Of a DNA stretch of 64,000 nucleotides, positions 30,970 through 40,388 are shown piece after piece (position 1 is the stretch's first letter; each line of letters starts with the position of its first letter). The stretch lies in NCBI GenBank assembly GCA_000017645.1, contig CP000781.1, positions 1,888,001 through 1,952,000 on the forward strand, given 5' to 3'. The DNA is from Xanthobacter autotrophicus Py2. GTDB taxonomy: Bacteria > Pseudomonadota > Alphaproteobacteria > Rhizobiales > Xanthobacteraceae. Below the pieces are notes generated by a model. The model ran no database searches and was not told the DNA's origin. It saw nothing but the letters and a program-made list of their open reading frames with translations. Made by a program: the position numbers and the translations under genes.

Positions 30970-32565
30970 ATGTCCCGTTCCACCTCCCCCGTGCCCGCTG
31001 CTGCGCCCACAGCCGTGCTCGACCTCACCGTGCCGGAGCTGTTGCGCCTGCGGGCGCGGGAGGCGCCGAACCGCCTCGCCCTCTCCGCCCATTCCGCGAG
31101 CGGCCATCGCGACCGGCTCACCTATGCCCAGCTGGTAGAGCGCATGGAGGCCATAGCGCGGGGGCTGGCGCGCCTCGGGCTGGGCAGGGGGGATCGCATC
31201 GCCGTCCTGTTGGGCAACGAGGCGGGGCGCGAATGCATCCTAACCGCCCTGGGCGCGCTGCGCCTCGGTGCCGCCGTGGTGCCGCTCAACACCCGCTATG
31301 CGGACGAGGAACTGGCCCACGCGCTGGCGCTGGTGGAGCCGGCGGCCGTGGTGACCACCGCTGAAGGCGCCGGCCGCCTCGCCCGGCTGGCGCCGGCCCT
31401 GCGCACCCTTGTGGTGGAGGGCGCGCAGATCGATACGGAAACGAGCCTTTGGCCGGAGCCCGAGCGCGAGCCGCCGGGCATCGCCCCACACGATCCCGCC
31501 GACGGCAGCCTGCTCGCCTGCCTGCTCTTCACCTCGGGCACCACGGCGCGGGCCAAGGCGGTGATGCACGACCATCGCTCCATGATCGGCGCCGGCCTCA
31601 GCTGCAGCGCCGCGCTGGGGCTGACGCCGGCCGATCTCTACCAGGGCGGGTGGCCGTTCTTCACCTCATCGGGGCTCAATCTCGGCTGCATGTCCAGCTG
31701 GGTGGCAGGCGGCGGCTTCGTGTTCGAGGAGCCGCTGGACAATGGCGGACGGCTGCGCCTCGTCGCCCGCGAGCGCTCCACCTTCCTGCACGGCGTGCCC
31801 TCGGTGATCCATTTCATGATCGAGGAATATGCCAAAGGCGGCTACGACGTCTCCAGCCTGCGTCGGGTGGGCTATGGCGGCTCCGCCATGCCGGCGGAAG
31901 TGATCCGCAGGATCAGCGCGGCCTGGCCCGGCGTGGAGCAGGTGCAGATCTACGGCATGACCGAGAGCGGCCCGGCCGGCGCCCGCCTTGAGCCCGCCGA
32001 CATGTGGCGCAAGCACGGCTCCATCGGCGTCGCCATGCCCCATTGCGAGATCGCCATCGTGGACGAAGCCGCCGCCCCCCTGCCCGCCGGCGCGACGGGA
32101 GAAATCCTCATCCGCGGGCCGGGCGTGGGCAAGGGCTACTTCCGCAATCCGGAGGCGACGCAGGCGGCGTTCCGAGCCGGCGGCATCCTCACCGGGGACG
32201 TGGGCCATCTCGATCCGGAAGGCTATCTCTACTTCACCGACCGCAAGAAGGACGTGATCAACCGCGGCGGGCTGAAGATCGCCTCGGTGGCGGTGGAGCA
32301 GGTGCTCTACCGCTTTCCCGGCGTGCTGGAAGCGGCGGTGGTGGCCATCGCCCATCCCCATCTCGGCGAGGACGTGGCCGCCTGTATCGTACCGCAGCCG
32401 GGGGTCCACCTTGACCTCGACGAGATCGCCCGCTTCTGCGCCGACAAGCTGGCGGACTATGAGCGCCCGCGCCGCTGGCTGGTGCTCGACGCCCTGCCCA
32501 AGAACCCCATGGGCAAGGTACTGAAAACCGAGTTGCGCCAACGGTTCGAACCGGCTCCGGCGTGA
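30970..32565 (+). CDS. AMP-dependent acyl-CoA synthetase/ligase
   Basis: 531 residues from the ATG at 30970 (a GTG two codons earlier is possible). Activates a carboxylic acid to its CoA thioester through an acyl-AMP. The P-loop-like core motif is TSGTTARAKAVMH (about 180), where the usual G-x-P-K-G is altered to A-R-A-K-A. A5 is YGMTESG, A7 is LTGDVGH, A8 is DRKKDVINRGGLKI, and the A10 lysine is in PKNPMGKVLK. Divergent from the acyl-CoA dehydrogenase operon, so it probably supplies the CoA ester that operon consumes. Substrate not known. Confidence 0.9.
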   Translation: MSRSTSPVPAAAPTAVLDLTVPELLRLRAREAPNRLALSAHSASGHRDRLTYAQLVERMEAIARGLARLGLGRGDRIAVLLGNEAGRECILTALGALRLGAAVVPLNTRYADEELAHALALVEPAAVVTTAEGAGRLARLAPALRTLVVEGAQIDTETSLWPEPEREPPGIAPHDPADGSLLACLLFTSGTTARAKAVMHDHRSMIGAGLSCSAALGLTPADLYQGGWPFFTSSGLNLGCMSSWVAGGGFVFEEPLDNGGRLRLVARERSTFLHGVPSVIHFMIEEYAKGGYDVSSLRRVGYGGSAMPAEVIRRISAAWPGVEQVQIYGMTESGPAGARLEPADMWRKHGSIGVAMPHCEIAIVDEAAAPLPAGATGEILIRGPGVGKGYFRNPEATQAAFRAGGILTGDVGHLDPEGYLYFTDRKKDVINRGGLKIASVAVEQVLYRFPGVLEAAVVAIAHPHLGEDVAACIVPQPGVHLDLDEIARFCADKLADYERPRRWLVLDALPKNPMGKVLKTELRQRFEPAPA

Positions 32566-32601
32566 TGGACCAGACAGCCCCGCTCAGGCGCCGCGCAGGC
32601 T

Positions 32602-33492
32602 TCAACCCACGCGGTGGAAGAAGGCCCGCACTTCGGCGGCGGCCCGGTCCGGGTCCTCGTAATGGACGAAATGACCGAGGCCCTCAGCCACCGAGGCCTC
32701 AAGATCGAGGAAATACTCCGGCAGCCGGTCCATCCATTCCGACCTGAGCACGGGATCGCGGTCGCCCCAGAACACCCGCGTGGGCACGGTGATGGGCGCC
32801 ACCGGCGGGGCCTCCCCCTTCATGAGGGCGAGGCGGCCCGCGCGCATGCTCAAATACCAGTTGAAGCCGCCCTGCAGATTGCCCGGCTTCATGAAGTTGT
32901 CCACCCAGCGCTCCAGCACGTCGTCGAACGTGTGGGGATCGGCGGACCAGTGGCGTAGGAAGTGTGAGAAATACTGCCGGCAGGCCTCGCGCGATGACCC
33001 CACCATGGCCGCCGCCCACGGCAGGCAATGGAAGCTGTGGTACCAGATCTCGCGGATATGGTCGGGCTCCGCCCAGCGCCGGCCGATGCCCGGATAGGGG
33101 CAGTTGAAGAAGAACAGGCCGCGGAACCGCTCCGGATGGCTACGCCCCAGGGACTGGCCCACCACGGCGCCCACATCGTGGGAGACGAGGCCCACCGGCC
33201 CCTCAAGCCCGAGCCCGTCGAGAAGGGCGATAAGGTCGGCGGCGAGCAGGTCCGCGCTCACCTTTTCGCTGGGGCCGGCATCGGGCTTCTGGGTATCTCC
33301 GAAGCCGCGCAGGTCCGGGGCAATGACGTCGAAATCGGGCGCGAGCCGCGCCATCAGCGGCTCCCACACCCCGCTGAATTCCGGCCAGCCGTGCAGCAGG
33401 ACGAGGGGCCGCCCCCGCCCGGCCCGCAGATAGTGGACATCCAGCCCGCCGGCCTGGATGCGATGGGAGGCGGGAGCATCAGGTTTCCGCAT
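32602..33492 (-). CDS. Alpha/beta hydrolase, epoxide-hydrolase-like
   Basis: 296 residues. HGWPE (34-38) forms the oxyanion hole. The nucleophile position is Asp106 in VSHDVGAVVG, the acid is Asp246 in FWGDRDPVL, and the base is His274 in GLGHFVHYED. NWY (211-213) in the cap matches the place of a ring-opening tyrosine, and Tyr174 (QYFSHF) is a candidate for the second. An Asp nucleophile excludes esterases and points to epoxide hydrolases or haloacid/haloalkane dehalogenases; the HGWPE and NWY features favour the former. It follows a tautomerase gene by four bases and converges on the ligase gene. Confidence 0.83.
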   Translation of the reverse strand: MRKPDAPASHRIQAGGLDVHYLRAGRGRPLVLLHGWPEFSGVWEPLMARLAPDFDVIAPDLRGFGDTQKPDAGPSEKVSADLLAADLIALLDGLGLEGPVGLVSHDVGAVVGQSLGRSHPERFRGLFFFNCPYPGIGRRWAEPDHIREIWYHSFHCLPWAAAMVGSSREACRQYFSHFLRHWSADPHTFDDVLERWVDNFMKPGNLQGGFNWYLSMRAGRLALMKGEAPPVAPITVPTRVFWGDRDPVLRSEWMDRLPEYFLDLEASVAEGLGHFVHYEDPDRAAAEVRAFFHRVG

Positions 33493-33496
33493 GGCC

Positions 33497-33709
33497 TCAG
33501 CCGGTCCGCGCGGCGCGCTCGGCCTGGATCGTCGCCACCGACTTTCCGGCGACGGCGAAGTCCGCATTGGCGAAATCCTGCACCATGATGCGCACCTGAT
33601 CGGGCCGGCATTCCAGCGTGCGGCACAGGGCGTTGGTCACCTCCCGGTACATGTCGTCCTTCTGGGCCTGCGTGCGGCCTTCCAGCAAAACCACGTTGAC
33701 GATGGGCAT
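33497..33709 (-). CDS. 4-oxalocrotonate tautomerase family protein
   Basis: 70 residues. MPIVNVVLLEGRTQAQKDDM gives the catalytic Pro after the initiator Met, and MVQDFANADFAVAGKS matches the conserved end of the small tautomerase family; an Arg is present in CRPDQVRIM. Members keto-enol isomerise dienol acids in meta-cleavage pathways or do related hydrolytic chemistry. First gene of a two-gene leftward operon with the epoxide-hydrolase-like enzyme, divergent from the ABC transporter operon across 301 bp. Confidence 0.88.
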   Translation of the reverse strand: MPIVNVVLLEGRTQAQKDDMYREVTNALCRTLECRPDQVRIMVQDFANADFAVAGKSVATIQAERAARTG

Positions 33710-34010
33710 GGGGCACCTCCGCCCCGGAGTTCAGCGTTTCCGGGCCCGCTCGAACAAGCCGGCTGCTGGTCTGGCGAGGAGACATCTCGCTCCTGCCCGA
33801 GCGCGCCGTTGCCCGCAGCGCAGGCGGAACCCGCACGCGGGAGGCGAAGTGGTCTTATCCGTGGCCCAGCCAATCCCTTGCCCGCCGGGCGCCACGTGAC
33901 ATCGTTGGCAAAAGACATGCGAGCCCCACGCGGCGCCAACCGCCGGGGCATCGCCCGAAGCACGATTCCAAAAAGCACGGTTTCACGTGCCATCATCCGG
34001 GAGGAAACCC

Positions 34011-35315
34011 ATGCCCAGCGACGGACTTCGCCGCCCGCCTTCCTGTTCCCGCCGGGGACTTCTCGCCCTCGCCGCGGTGCTGTTCAGCGCCGGCACGGCA
34101 CTGGCCCAGGCCCCCGCAGCGACGAGCGCACCAGCCACCATATCCATCGGCTGCGTGCTGCCGCTGTCGGGCGGCTCGGCCTCTGTGGGCAACCAGATCA
34201 AGGCCGGCACCCAGATCGCGGTCGACCAGATCAACCGCGAGGGCGGCATCAAGTCCATGGGCGGGGCAAAACTTGCGGTGCTGTTCGGCGACAGCCAGTC
34301 CAAGGCCGACATCGGCGTGACCGAGACCGAGCGCCTGATCACCCGCGAGAATGTCGCCGCGCTGTGCGGCGCCTTCAACTCGGCGGTCACGTTCCCGGCC
34401 ACCGAGGTGGCGGAGCGCTACAAGACCCCCTGGGTGGTGCTCGGCGCGGTGAAGGACGAGATCACCGAGCGCAATTTCAAATATGTCTTCCGCATCAACA
34501 ACAAGGCGAACTACGACGCGCGTGAGCAGGTCGACGCCATCGATTTGCTCGCGCAGGAGAGCGGCAAGAAGCCGAAGACCATCGCGCTCATCTATGAGGG
34601 CTCCGACTGGGGCCGCTCCCACGCCGCGAATATCAAGAAGTTCGCCGCCGAGCGCGGCTACGCCGTGGTGCTCGACGAAGCCGCGCCGCCCAACCAGGTC
34701 GACTTCTCCAACCAGCTGCTGAAGGTGCGCGCGAGCCGCCCCGACGTGCTCATCGTCGCCTTCTACACCCCCGATCACCTGATCCTGTCGCGCCAGCTGA
34801 TGGACCAGCGGCTCGACATCCCCTTCGGCGTGCATTCGGTCGGCGGCGGCACCGAGGACCCGGCCTTCTACAAGGCCATCGCGCCCCGCGCCGTGGATTA
34901 TTACTTCGTGCAGGAAGACTTCCAGATCGACATCGTCGAGGCCACCAAGGATCCGGCCATCCTCGATGCCGACAAGCGATCCAAGGAAATGCTGGGCTAC
35001 GGCCTCACCGCCTATTCGGCCCAGGGCCTTGCCACCATCTATGTGATCCGGGATGCGCTGGAGCGCGCCGGCAGCGCCGACCGCGAGAAGCTGCGCGACG
35101 CCCTCGCCGCCACCGACATCGCCGCAGGTCCCGCCCTTGCCGCCGGCTACCAGCGCATCAAGTTCGATGCCCAGGGCCAGAACACCTTCGCCCACGGCGT
35201 GATCTCGGAGAACCTCGGCGGCAAGCGCCGCACCGTGTGGCCGAAAGACAACCGCCTGCCCGACACCAAGCCCGTGTGGCCGGTGCCGGAGTGGTCCAAG
35301 CGACCCAATTCCTGA
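34011..35315 (+). CDS. Liv-type ABC transporter substrate-binding protein
   Basis: 434 residues from the ATG at 34011, with GGGAGGAAACCC upstream. Signal peptide with a twin-arginine-like SRRGLLALAAVLFSAGTALA (about 14-33), so Tat export is possible. Type I periplasmic fold: IGCVLPLSGGSASVGNQIKA and INREGGIKSMGGAKLAVLFG open lobe 1, as in amino-acid/amide binders of the LivK group. First gene of a nine-gene rightward operon that continues with permeases, ATPases, an SDR, a split transketolase and a GldA-like enzyme. Such transporters carry amino acids, short amides, or aromatic and dicarboxylic acids; the ligand cannot be read here. Confidence 0.9.
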   Translation: MPSDGLRRPPSCSRRGLLALAAVLFSAGTALAQAPAATSAPATISIGCVLPLSGGSASVGNQIKAGTQIAVDQINREGGIKSMGGAKLAVLFGDSQSKADIGVTETERLITRENVAALCGAFNSAVTFPATEVAERYKTPWVVLGAVKDEITERNFKYVFRINNKANYDAREQVDAIDLLAQESGKKPKTIALIYEGSDWGRSHAANIKKFAAERGYAVVLDEAAPPNQVDFSNQLLKVRASRPDVLIVAFYTPDHLILSRQLMDQRLDIPFGVHSVGGGTEDPAFYKAIAPRAVDYYFVQEDFQIDIVEATKDPAILDADKRSKEMLGYGLTAYSAQGLATIYVIRDALERAGSADREKLRDALAATDIAAGPALAAGYQRIKFDAQGQNTFAHGVISENLGGKRRTVWPKDNRLPDTKPVWPVPEWSKRPNS

Positions 35316-35402
35316 GTTCCGGGCTCCCTCGACGGCGCAGCCCGGACCAGGCGTCCGGTGCTGCGCCGCCCTTTTTCCCCGCGCTTGGAGCGTCTCGCGT
35401 CC

Positions 35403-36287
35403 ATGGATCCCCTCATCCTGTCTTTCGCCGTGGTCAACGGGCTGCTGCAGGGCGGCATCTACGGCGGCATCGCGCTGGGCCTCAGCCTGATCTTCGGCGT
35501 GCTGCGCGTCGTGAACTTCGCCCACGGCTCGTTCCTGATGCTGTCGCTTTATCTGTCGTTCTGGTGCTGGTCGCTCCTCGGCATGGACCCGTACCTGAGC
35601 GCGCTCGTCACCGTCCCCGCCATGTTCGCTCTCGGCTACCTGGTGCAGCGCGTCATCATCTCCCCGCTCATCGTGCGCGAGCGGGCGCTGGTGGTGGAGC
35701 CGCTCTCCGCGCTGCTGCTCACCTGCGGCATCTTCCTGGTGGTGGATAATCTTGCGCTCATGGCCTTCGGGCCGGACGTGCGCTCGGTTCAACTGTCCTA
35801 TTACATGCCCTCTGTGATGCTGGGGCCGATCCCGGTGGACACGCCGCGGCTGATTGCGGCCGCCTCATCCATCGGCGTCGCGGTCGCGGTGTCGATGTGG
35901 CTGCGCTATTCCCACCTCGGCCGGGCCATCCGCGCCACGGCGCAGAACCGCGATGCCGCCGCCATGTCCGGCATCGACGTGCCGCAGGTCTATGCGGTCA
36001 CCTTCGGCCTCGGCTGCGCCATCCTCGGCCTGTTCGGGGCGCTGATCGCGCCGTTCATCCCGGTCAATCCGCAGATCGGAGTCGCCTTCGGAATCAAGAG
36101 CTTCATCGTGGTGGTGCTGGGCGGCATGGGCTCGCTGCCGGGCTCCATCATCGGCGGGCTGGTGATCGGCGTGTTCGAGGCGGTCGCCTCGCAGTTCGTC
36201 ACTGCCACCTCGGCCGCCATCTTCTCCCTCGGCCTCTTCATCCTCGTCCTGCTGGTGCGCCCGGCGGGCATCATGGGCAGAGCATGA
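35403..36287 (+). CDS. Liv-type ABC transporter permease (LivH-like)
   Basis: 294 residues from the ATG at 35403 (MDPLILSFAVVNGLLQGGIY). About eight membrane helices; NFAHGSFLM and the coupling-loop GLGCAILGLFGALIAPF and VVLGGMGSLPGSIIGG are typical of LivH permeases. It overlaps the second permease gene by four bases (ATGA). Confidence 0.9.
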   Translation: MDPLILSFAVVNGLLQGGIYGGIALGLSLIFGVLRVVNFAHGSFLMLSLYLSFWCWSLLGMDPYLSALVTVPAMFALGYLVQRVIISPLIVRERALVVEPLSALLLTCGIFLVVDNLALMAFGPDVRSVQLSYYMPSVMLGPIPVDTPRLIAAASSIGVAVAVSMWLRYSHLGRAIRATAQNRDAAAMSGIDVPQVYAVTFGLGCAILGLFGALIAPFIPVNPQIGVAFGIKSFIVVVLGGMGSLPGSIIGGLVIGVFEAVASQFVTATSAAIFSLGLFILVLLVRPAGIMGRA

Positions 36288-37330
36288 GCGTCACCCCCCA
36301 TCCCCATCCCGTTCCCCTCACCCGGACGACATCCCCCATGGGCTTCTCCCGCGGCGGCATCGCCCTCGCAGTGCTGAGCGGTGCCGCGGCCCTGCTGCCG
36401 CTGGTGACGGCCGACAGCTTCCTCATCCACTCCGCCATCATGGTGCTGTTCTTCGCCTACATGGCCACGTCCTGGAACTTCCTGTGTGGCTATGTGGGAC
36501 AATTATCCCTCGGCCACGCCATGTTCAGTGGCGTGGGCGGCTATGTCTCGGTGCTGCTGTCCACCACCTACGGCGTGTCGCCGTGGATCGGCATGCTGGT
36601 GGGCGGGGTGGTAGCAGCCGCGCTCTCGGTGCTCATCGGCTATCCCACCTTCCGCCTCAAGGGGCCGTATTTCGCGCTGACCACCATCGCCTTTGCCGAG
36701 ATCGTGCGCATCTGGGTGGAGAATACGGACAGCTTCCTCGGCTTCCGCATCAAGGGCGCGGAGGGTCTGGTGGTGCCCGGCGTCGGCGGCGACAGCTTCT
36801 GGGCATTCCAGTTCTCAGGCAAGACGGCTTATTACTACATCATCCTTGCCATGCTGGCGCTCGCCATCCTCGCCACCATGGTGATGGAGCGCTCGAAGCT
36901 CGGCTATTGCCTGAAGGCGATCCGCGGCGACCGCGACGCGGCGGAGGCGCTGGGCATCTCGCCCACCCGCTACACCCAGGCGGCCTTCGCCATCAGTGCC
37001 TTCATGACGGCGCTGGGCGGCAGCTTCTATGCGCAGTTCTTCCGCTACATCAATCCGGAGCGGAACATGGGGCTCGAACTGTCCATCGACATGGCGCTCA
37101 TGAGCATCATCGGCGGGCAGGGCACCCCCTTCGGGCCGCTGGTCGGCGCGCTGCTGCTGATGCCGCTGGGCGAGATCAGCCGCGGCTATCTGGGCGGCCA
37201 GTTCCTGGGACTTCACCTCGTCATCTACGGCGTCGTCCTGATGATTACCGTGCTTTACTTCCCCAAGGGCCTGATTGCCCCCATCACCGCGCTGGCGAAC
37301 CGCCTGTTCGGACGCGGGGGCCGCCCATGA
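36284..37330 (+). CDS. Liv-type ABC transporter permease (LivM-like)
   Basis: 348 residues; starts inside the stop of the LivH-like gene and overlaps the first ATPase gene by four bases. Membrane protein with NFLCGYVGQLSLGHAMFSGVGG and the EAA-like loop AIRGDRDAAEALGISPTRY, both typical of LivM. The first about 18 residues are His/Pro-rich and precede the first helix. Together with LivH it forms the channel. Confidence 0.9.
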   Translation: MSVTPHPHPVPLTRTTSPMGFSRGGIALAVLSGAAALLPLVTADSFLIHSAIMVLFFAYMATSWNFLCGYVGQLSLGHAMFSGVGGYVSVLLSTTYGVSPWIGMLVGGVVAAALSVLIGYPTFRLKGPYFALTTIAFAEIVRIWVENTDSFLGFRIKGAEGLVVPGVGGDSFWAFQFSGKTAYYYIILAMLALAILATMVMERSKLGYCLKAIRGDRDAAEALGISPTRYTQAAFAISAFMTALGGSFYAQFFRYINPERNMGLELSIDMALMSIIGGQGTPFGPLVGALLLMPLGEISRGYLGGQFLGLHLVIYGVVLMITVLYFPKGLIAPITALANRLFGRGGRP

Positions 37331-38064
37331 ACGCGCCCCTGCTCTCGGTGGAGGCCATCTCCAAGCGCTTCGGCGGCCTGCAGGCAGTCAAGGACCTGTC
37401 GTTCCGGCTGGAGGAGGGCGAGATCCTCGGCCTGCTCGGCCCCAACGGTGCCGGCAAGACCACCGCCTTCAACATGATCGCCGGCTTCTTCCGGCCGGAC
37501 GAGGGGCGCGTCCTCTTGGCCGGAAGAAATGTCGCCGGGCTCAAGCCCTGGGACATCTGCAAGGCCGGCATCGGGCGCACCTTCCAGCTCTCCAAGCCCT
37601 TCGGCGACCTCAGCGTGGTGGAGAATTTGATGGTGGGGGGCTTTGCCCGCTCCTCCGACCGCCGCCGCATCCGCACCTTGGCGGAGGAGATCGCGGTCTT
37701 CCTCGGCCTCGAAGCCAAGGCGGAGACCGAAGCCCACAACCTCACCGCCTTCGACCGGCGCAAGCTGGAGCTGGGGCGGGCGCTGTCCACCGAACCGCGC
37801 CTGCTGCTCATGGACGAGGTGGTGGCCGGCGCCACGCCGAGCGAGGCGGTGGAGATGGTTGCGCTGGTGCGCCGCGTGCGCGAGCGCGGCGTCAGCGTGC
37901 TCATCGTGGAGCACGTCATGAAGGTCATCATGGCCCTGTCCGACCGCGTGCTGGTGATGGATCGCGGTGCGCTCATCGCCGACGGGCGGCCGCAGGAGGT
38001 GGTGACTTCGCCGGACGTGCTCAAGGCCTATTTCGGAGAGCGCTATGTCGTCCCCCGCGCTTAA
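37327..38064 (+). CDS. Liv-type ABC transporter ATPase (LivG-like)
   Basis: 245 residues. Walker A GPNGAGKTTAF (about 39-49), Q-loop at GRTFQLSKPFGD, Walker B LLLMDEVVAG, H-loop IVEHVM. The signature motif is weak: FDRRKLELGRAL stands where LSGGQ-type sequence is usual. LivG proteins often have LxYGxQRRLE here, and DRRKLE is its remnant, so the ATPase may still work. Starts four bases inside the permease stop. Confidence 0.9.
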   Translation: MNAPLLSVEAISKRFGGLQAVKDLSFRLEEGEILGLLGPNGAGKTTAFNMIAGFFRPDEGRVLLAGRNVAGLKPWDICKAGIGRTFQLSKPFGDLSVVENLMVGGFARSSDRRRIRTLAEEIAVFLGLEAKAETEAHNLTAFDRRKLELGRALSTEPRLLLMDEVVAGATPSEAVEMVALVRRVRERGVSVLIVEHVMKVIMALSDRVLVMDRGALIADGRPQEVVTSPDVLKAYFGERYVVPRA

Positions 38065-38761
38065 GGTCAAAGGCCTGCATTCAGGTTATGGCGACATCCG
38101 GGTGCTGCGCGGCGTGGACATCGAGCTGCCACCGGGCGCCGTGGTGGCGCTCATCGGCGCCAACGGGGCCGGCAAGACCACCCTGCTGCGAACCATCTCC
38201 GGCCTCGTGCCGGCGTCCGCGGGCAGCGTGGAGATCGGCGGCACGCCCATCACCGCTTTGCCCTCGCACCGGGTGGTGGAGGCCGGCTTCGTGCAGTCGC
38301 CGGAAGGCAAGCAGCTGTTCTCCGGCATGAGCGTGATGGAGAACCTCATGGTCGGCGCCCACGGACGCCGGGCCCATGCGCGGCGCCACGAGACGCTGGA
38401 GGAGGTGTTCGACCTCTTCCCCATCCTCAAGGAGCGGCGCAGCCAGATCGCCTCCACATTGTCGGGCGGCCAGCAGCAGATGGTGGCGGTGGGCCGCGCG
38501 CTCATGGCCCTGCCGAGGGTGCTGGCGCTGGATGAGCCGTCGCTGGGCCTTGCGCCGATCATGGTGGATCGCCTGTTCGAGAGCATCGCCCGCATCAAGG
38601 CGCGCGACCTCTCCATCCTCATCATCGAGCAGAACGTGTTCCAGGTGCTGGAGATGGCCGACTACGGCTATGTGCTTGAAAACGGACAGATCTCCCTGTC
38701 CGGCACCGGCCCGGACCTGCTCGCCGACGCGCACCTGCGCGCCACCTATCTCGGACTGTGA
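38045..38761 (+). CDS. Liv-type ABC transporter ATPase (LivF-like)
   Basis: 238 residues; begins 20 bases inside the preceding gene. Walker A GANGAGKTTLL, signature LSGGQQQMVAVGRAL, Walker B VLALDEPSLGLAP, H-loop IIEQNVF (Gln/Asn variant normal for LivF). Completes the five-component transporter. The next gene starts 13 bp later. Confidence 0.92.
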   Translation: MSSPALKVKGLHSGYGDIRVLRGVDIELPPGAVVALIGANGAGKTTLLRTISGLVPASAGSVEIGGTPITALPSHRVVEAGFVQSPEGKQLFSGMSVMENLMVGAHGRRAHARRHETLEEVFDLFPILKERRSQIASTLSGGQQQMVAVGRALMALPRVLALDEPSLGLAPIMVDRLFESIARIKARDLSILIIEQNVFQVLEMADYGYVLENGQISLSGTGPDLLADAHLRATYLGL

Positions 38762-38774
38762 GCGAGGCGTTTCC

Positions 38775-39530
38775 ATGAGCATCGAGAACGGCCACCAGGA
38801 CGGCCACAGGGGCAAGGTGGCGGTGGTGACGGGGGGCGGCTCCGGGCTTGGGCTGGCCTGCGCGCGGCGCCTCGCCAGCCAGGGCTTCCGCGTCCATGCC
38901 CTCGGCAAGGATCTGGAGATCAACCTGGAGACGGAGCCGGCGGCCGCAGGCAACGATGCCGCCTTCACCTTCACCGATTTCGACGTGACGGACGAAGCCA
39001 CCGTCCTCGCCTTCGCCTCGCGGCTCGATGGCTTGGACGTGCTCATCAACGCCGCCGGCCTCATCCTGCACGACATGGCGGAATATGCCCCGACGGGCTT
39101 TCGCCGGGTGATCGACGTGAACCTCAACGGCAGCCAGCTGATGGCCTGGTCGCTGCACGATCACCTCAAAGCTCGCAGGGGCTGCGTGGTGAACTTCGCC
39201 TCCATGTGGTCCACCTTCGGATCGGGCCGCAACCCGGCCTATTCGGCGAGCAAGGGCGCGGTGCTCCAGCTCACCCGGTCGCTGGCGGTGGGCTGGGCGG
39301 CGGATGGCATCCGCGTCAACGCGGTGGCGCCGGGCTGGATCAAGACTCGCATGTCGGTGAACGCCATGAGCGATCCCGTCCGCGCCGAGCCCATCATGCG
39401 CCGCATCCCGCTCGGCCAGTGGGGCGAGCCGGAGGACATCGCGGCGGCGGTCAGCTTCCTCGTCTCCCCCGAGGCCCGCTACGTCACCGGCGCCATGCTT
39501 CCGGTGGACGGCGGCTATTCCATCTCCTGA
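38775..39530 (+). CDS. Short-chain dehydrogenase/reductase
   Basis: 251 residues. Classical SDR: TGGGSGLGLA (about 19-28) binds NAD(P), NAAG follows at about 93, the catalytic Ser is in NFASMWS and the YxxxK is YSASK (about 155-159). The C-terminal PVDGGYSIS is standard for the FabG-like group. It sits between the transporter and the split transketolase and probably oxidises or reduces the transported polyol/keto compound. An acidic residue for NAD preference is not clear. Substrate unknown. Confidence 0.88.
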   Translation: MSIENGHQDGHRGKVAVVTGGGSGLGLACARRLASQGFRVHALGKDLEINLETEPAAAGNDAAFTFTDFDVTDEATVLAFASRLDGLDVLINAAGLILHDMAEYAPTGFRRVIDVNLNGSQLMAWSLHDHLKARRGCVVNFASMWSTFGSGRNPAYSASKGAVLQLTRSLAVGWAADGIRVNAVAPGWIKTRMSVNAMSDPVRAEPIMRRIPLGQWGEPEDIAAAVSFLVSPEARYVTGAMLPVDGGYSIS

Positions 39531-39551
39531 AAAATCCGCGAGAAGCCCGCC

Positions 39552-40388
39552 ATGCCATCGCCCAATGAAACGCCGTCCTTCTCCCATCTGCGGGACAAAG
39601 CCCTGCAGCTGCGCCGCAACATGCTGATCCAAGCCGCCGGCAAGGGGCAGGGTTATCTCGGACAGGGGTTCGGCCTCGCCGAATTCTTTGCCGCCCTGTA
39701 TTTCCACGAACTGAACTTCGATCCCAAGTACCCGCAGGCGCCGGACCGCGACCGTTTCTACATGTCCACCGGCCATTACTCGATCGCCCTGTGGGCGGTG
39801 TTCGCCGAGATCGGCCTCATCCCGAAGGACACGCTCACCACCTACGGCGCCGACGAGAGCCCGCTGGAAATGAGCACCATCGAAGGCCACGTGCCGGGGG
39901 TGGAGATGACCGGCGGGTCCCTCGGTCACGGCCTCGGCATCGCGGCGGGGGCGGCGCTAGGCCTGCGGATCCAGAACAATCCGGCGCGGGTGTTCGTGGA
40001 GATTTCCGACGGCGAACTGCAGGAAGGCTCCACCTGGGAAGCCGCCACGGCGGCCAGCGCCTTCCGCCTCGATAACCTCGTCTGCTTCAACGACTGCAAC
40101 GGCATCCAGGCCGACGGCGCGCTGGTGGTGCCCATGGAGCCGGTGGCCGACAAATGGCGCGCCTTCGGCTGGGACGTGCAGGAGGTGGACGGCAACGCGC
40201 TGGAGGAACTCATCGGAGCCATGCACTGGGCCCGCGCCCGCCGCGGCAAGCCGAAAGTCATCGTCATGCGCACCCGGCCGGGCCGGGGCATCGCCCGCCT
40301 CGAAGCCCGCGAGCAGGCCCATTTCATCCGGGTCGAAGGCAACGAATGGGACACGCTCGGGCGTGAACTGGAGCTGGAAAATGCTTAA
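39552..40388 (+). CDS. Transketolase, N-terminal (ThDP-binding) subunit
   Basis: 278 residues, the size of the PP-domain half of transketolase. STGHYSIALWAV, EGHVPGVEMTGGSLGHGLGI and the ThDP-metal motif SDGELQEGSTWEA...N are present, with Ser replacing the first Gly of GDG. The other half is the next gene, overlapping by eight bases. Split transketolases work as hetero-oligomers and often act in special sugar routes (for example apulose phosphate or sulfosugars) and not in the pentose phosphate pathway. Confidence 0.9.
   Translation: MPSPNETPSFSHLRDKALQLRRNMLIQAAGKGQGYLGQGFGLAEFFAALYFHELNFDPKYPQAPDRDRFYMSTGHYSIALWAVFAEIGLIPKDTLTTYGADESPLEMSTIEGHVPGVEMTGGSLGHGLGIAAGAALGLRIQNNPARVFVEISDGELQEGSTWEAATAASAFRLDNLVCFNDCNGIQADGALVVPMEPVADKWRAFGWDVQEVDGNALEELIGAMHWARARRGKPKVIVMRTRPGRGIARLEAREQAHFIRVEGNEWDTLGRELELENA

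Noticed and set aside
32602..33492. Haloalkane or fluoroacetate dehalogenase
   Set aside because: An Asp nucleophile is shared, but HGWPE and the cap NWY tyrosine fit epoxide hydrolases better. Kept as an alternative only.
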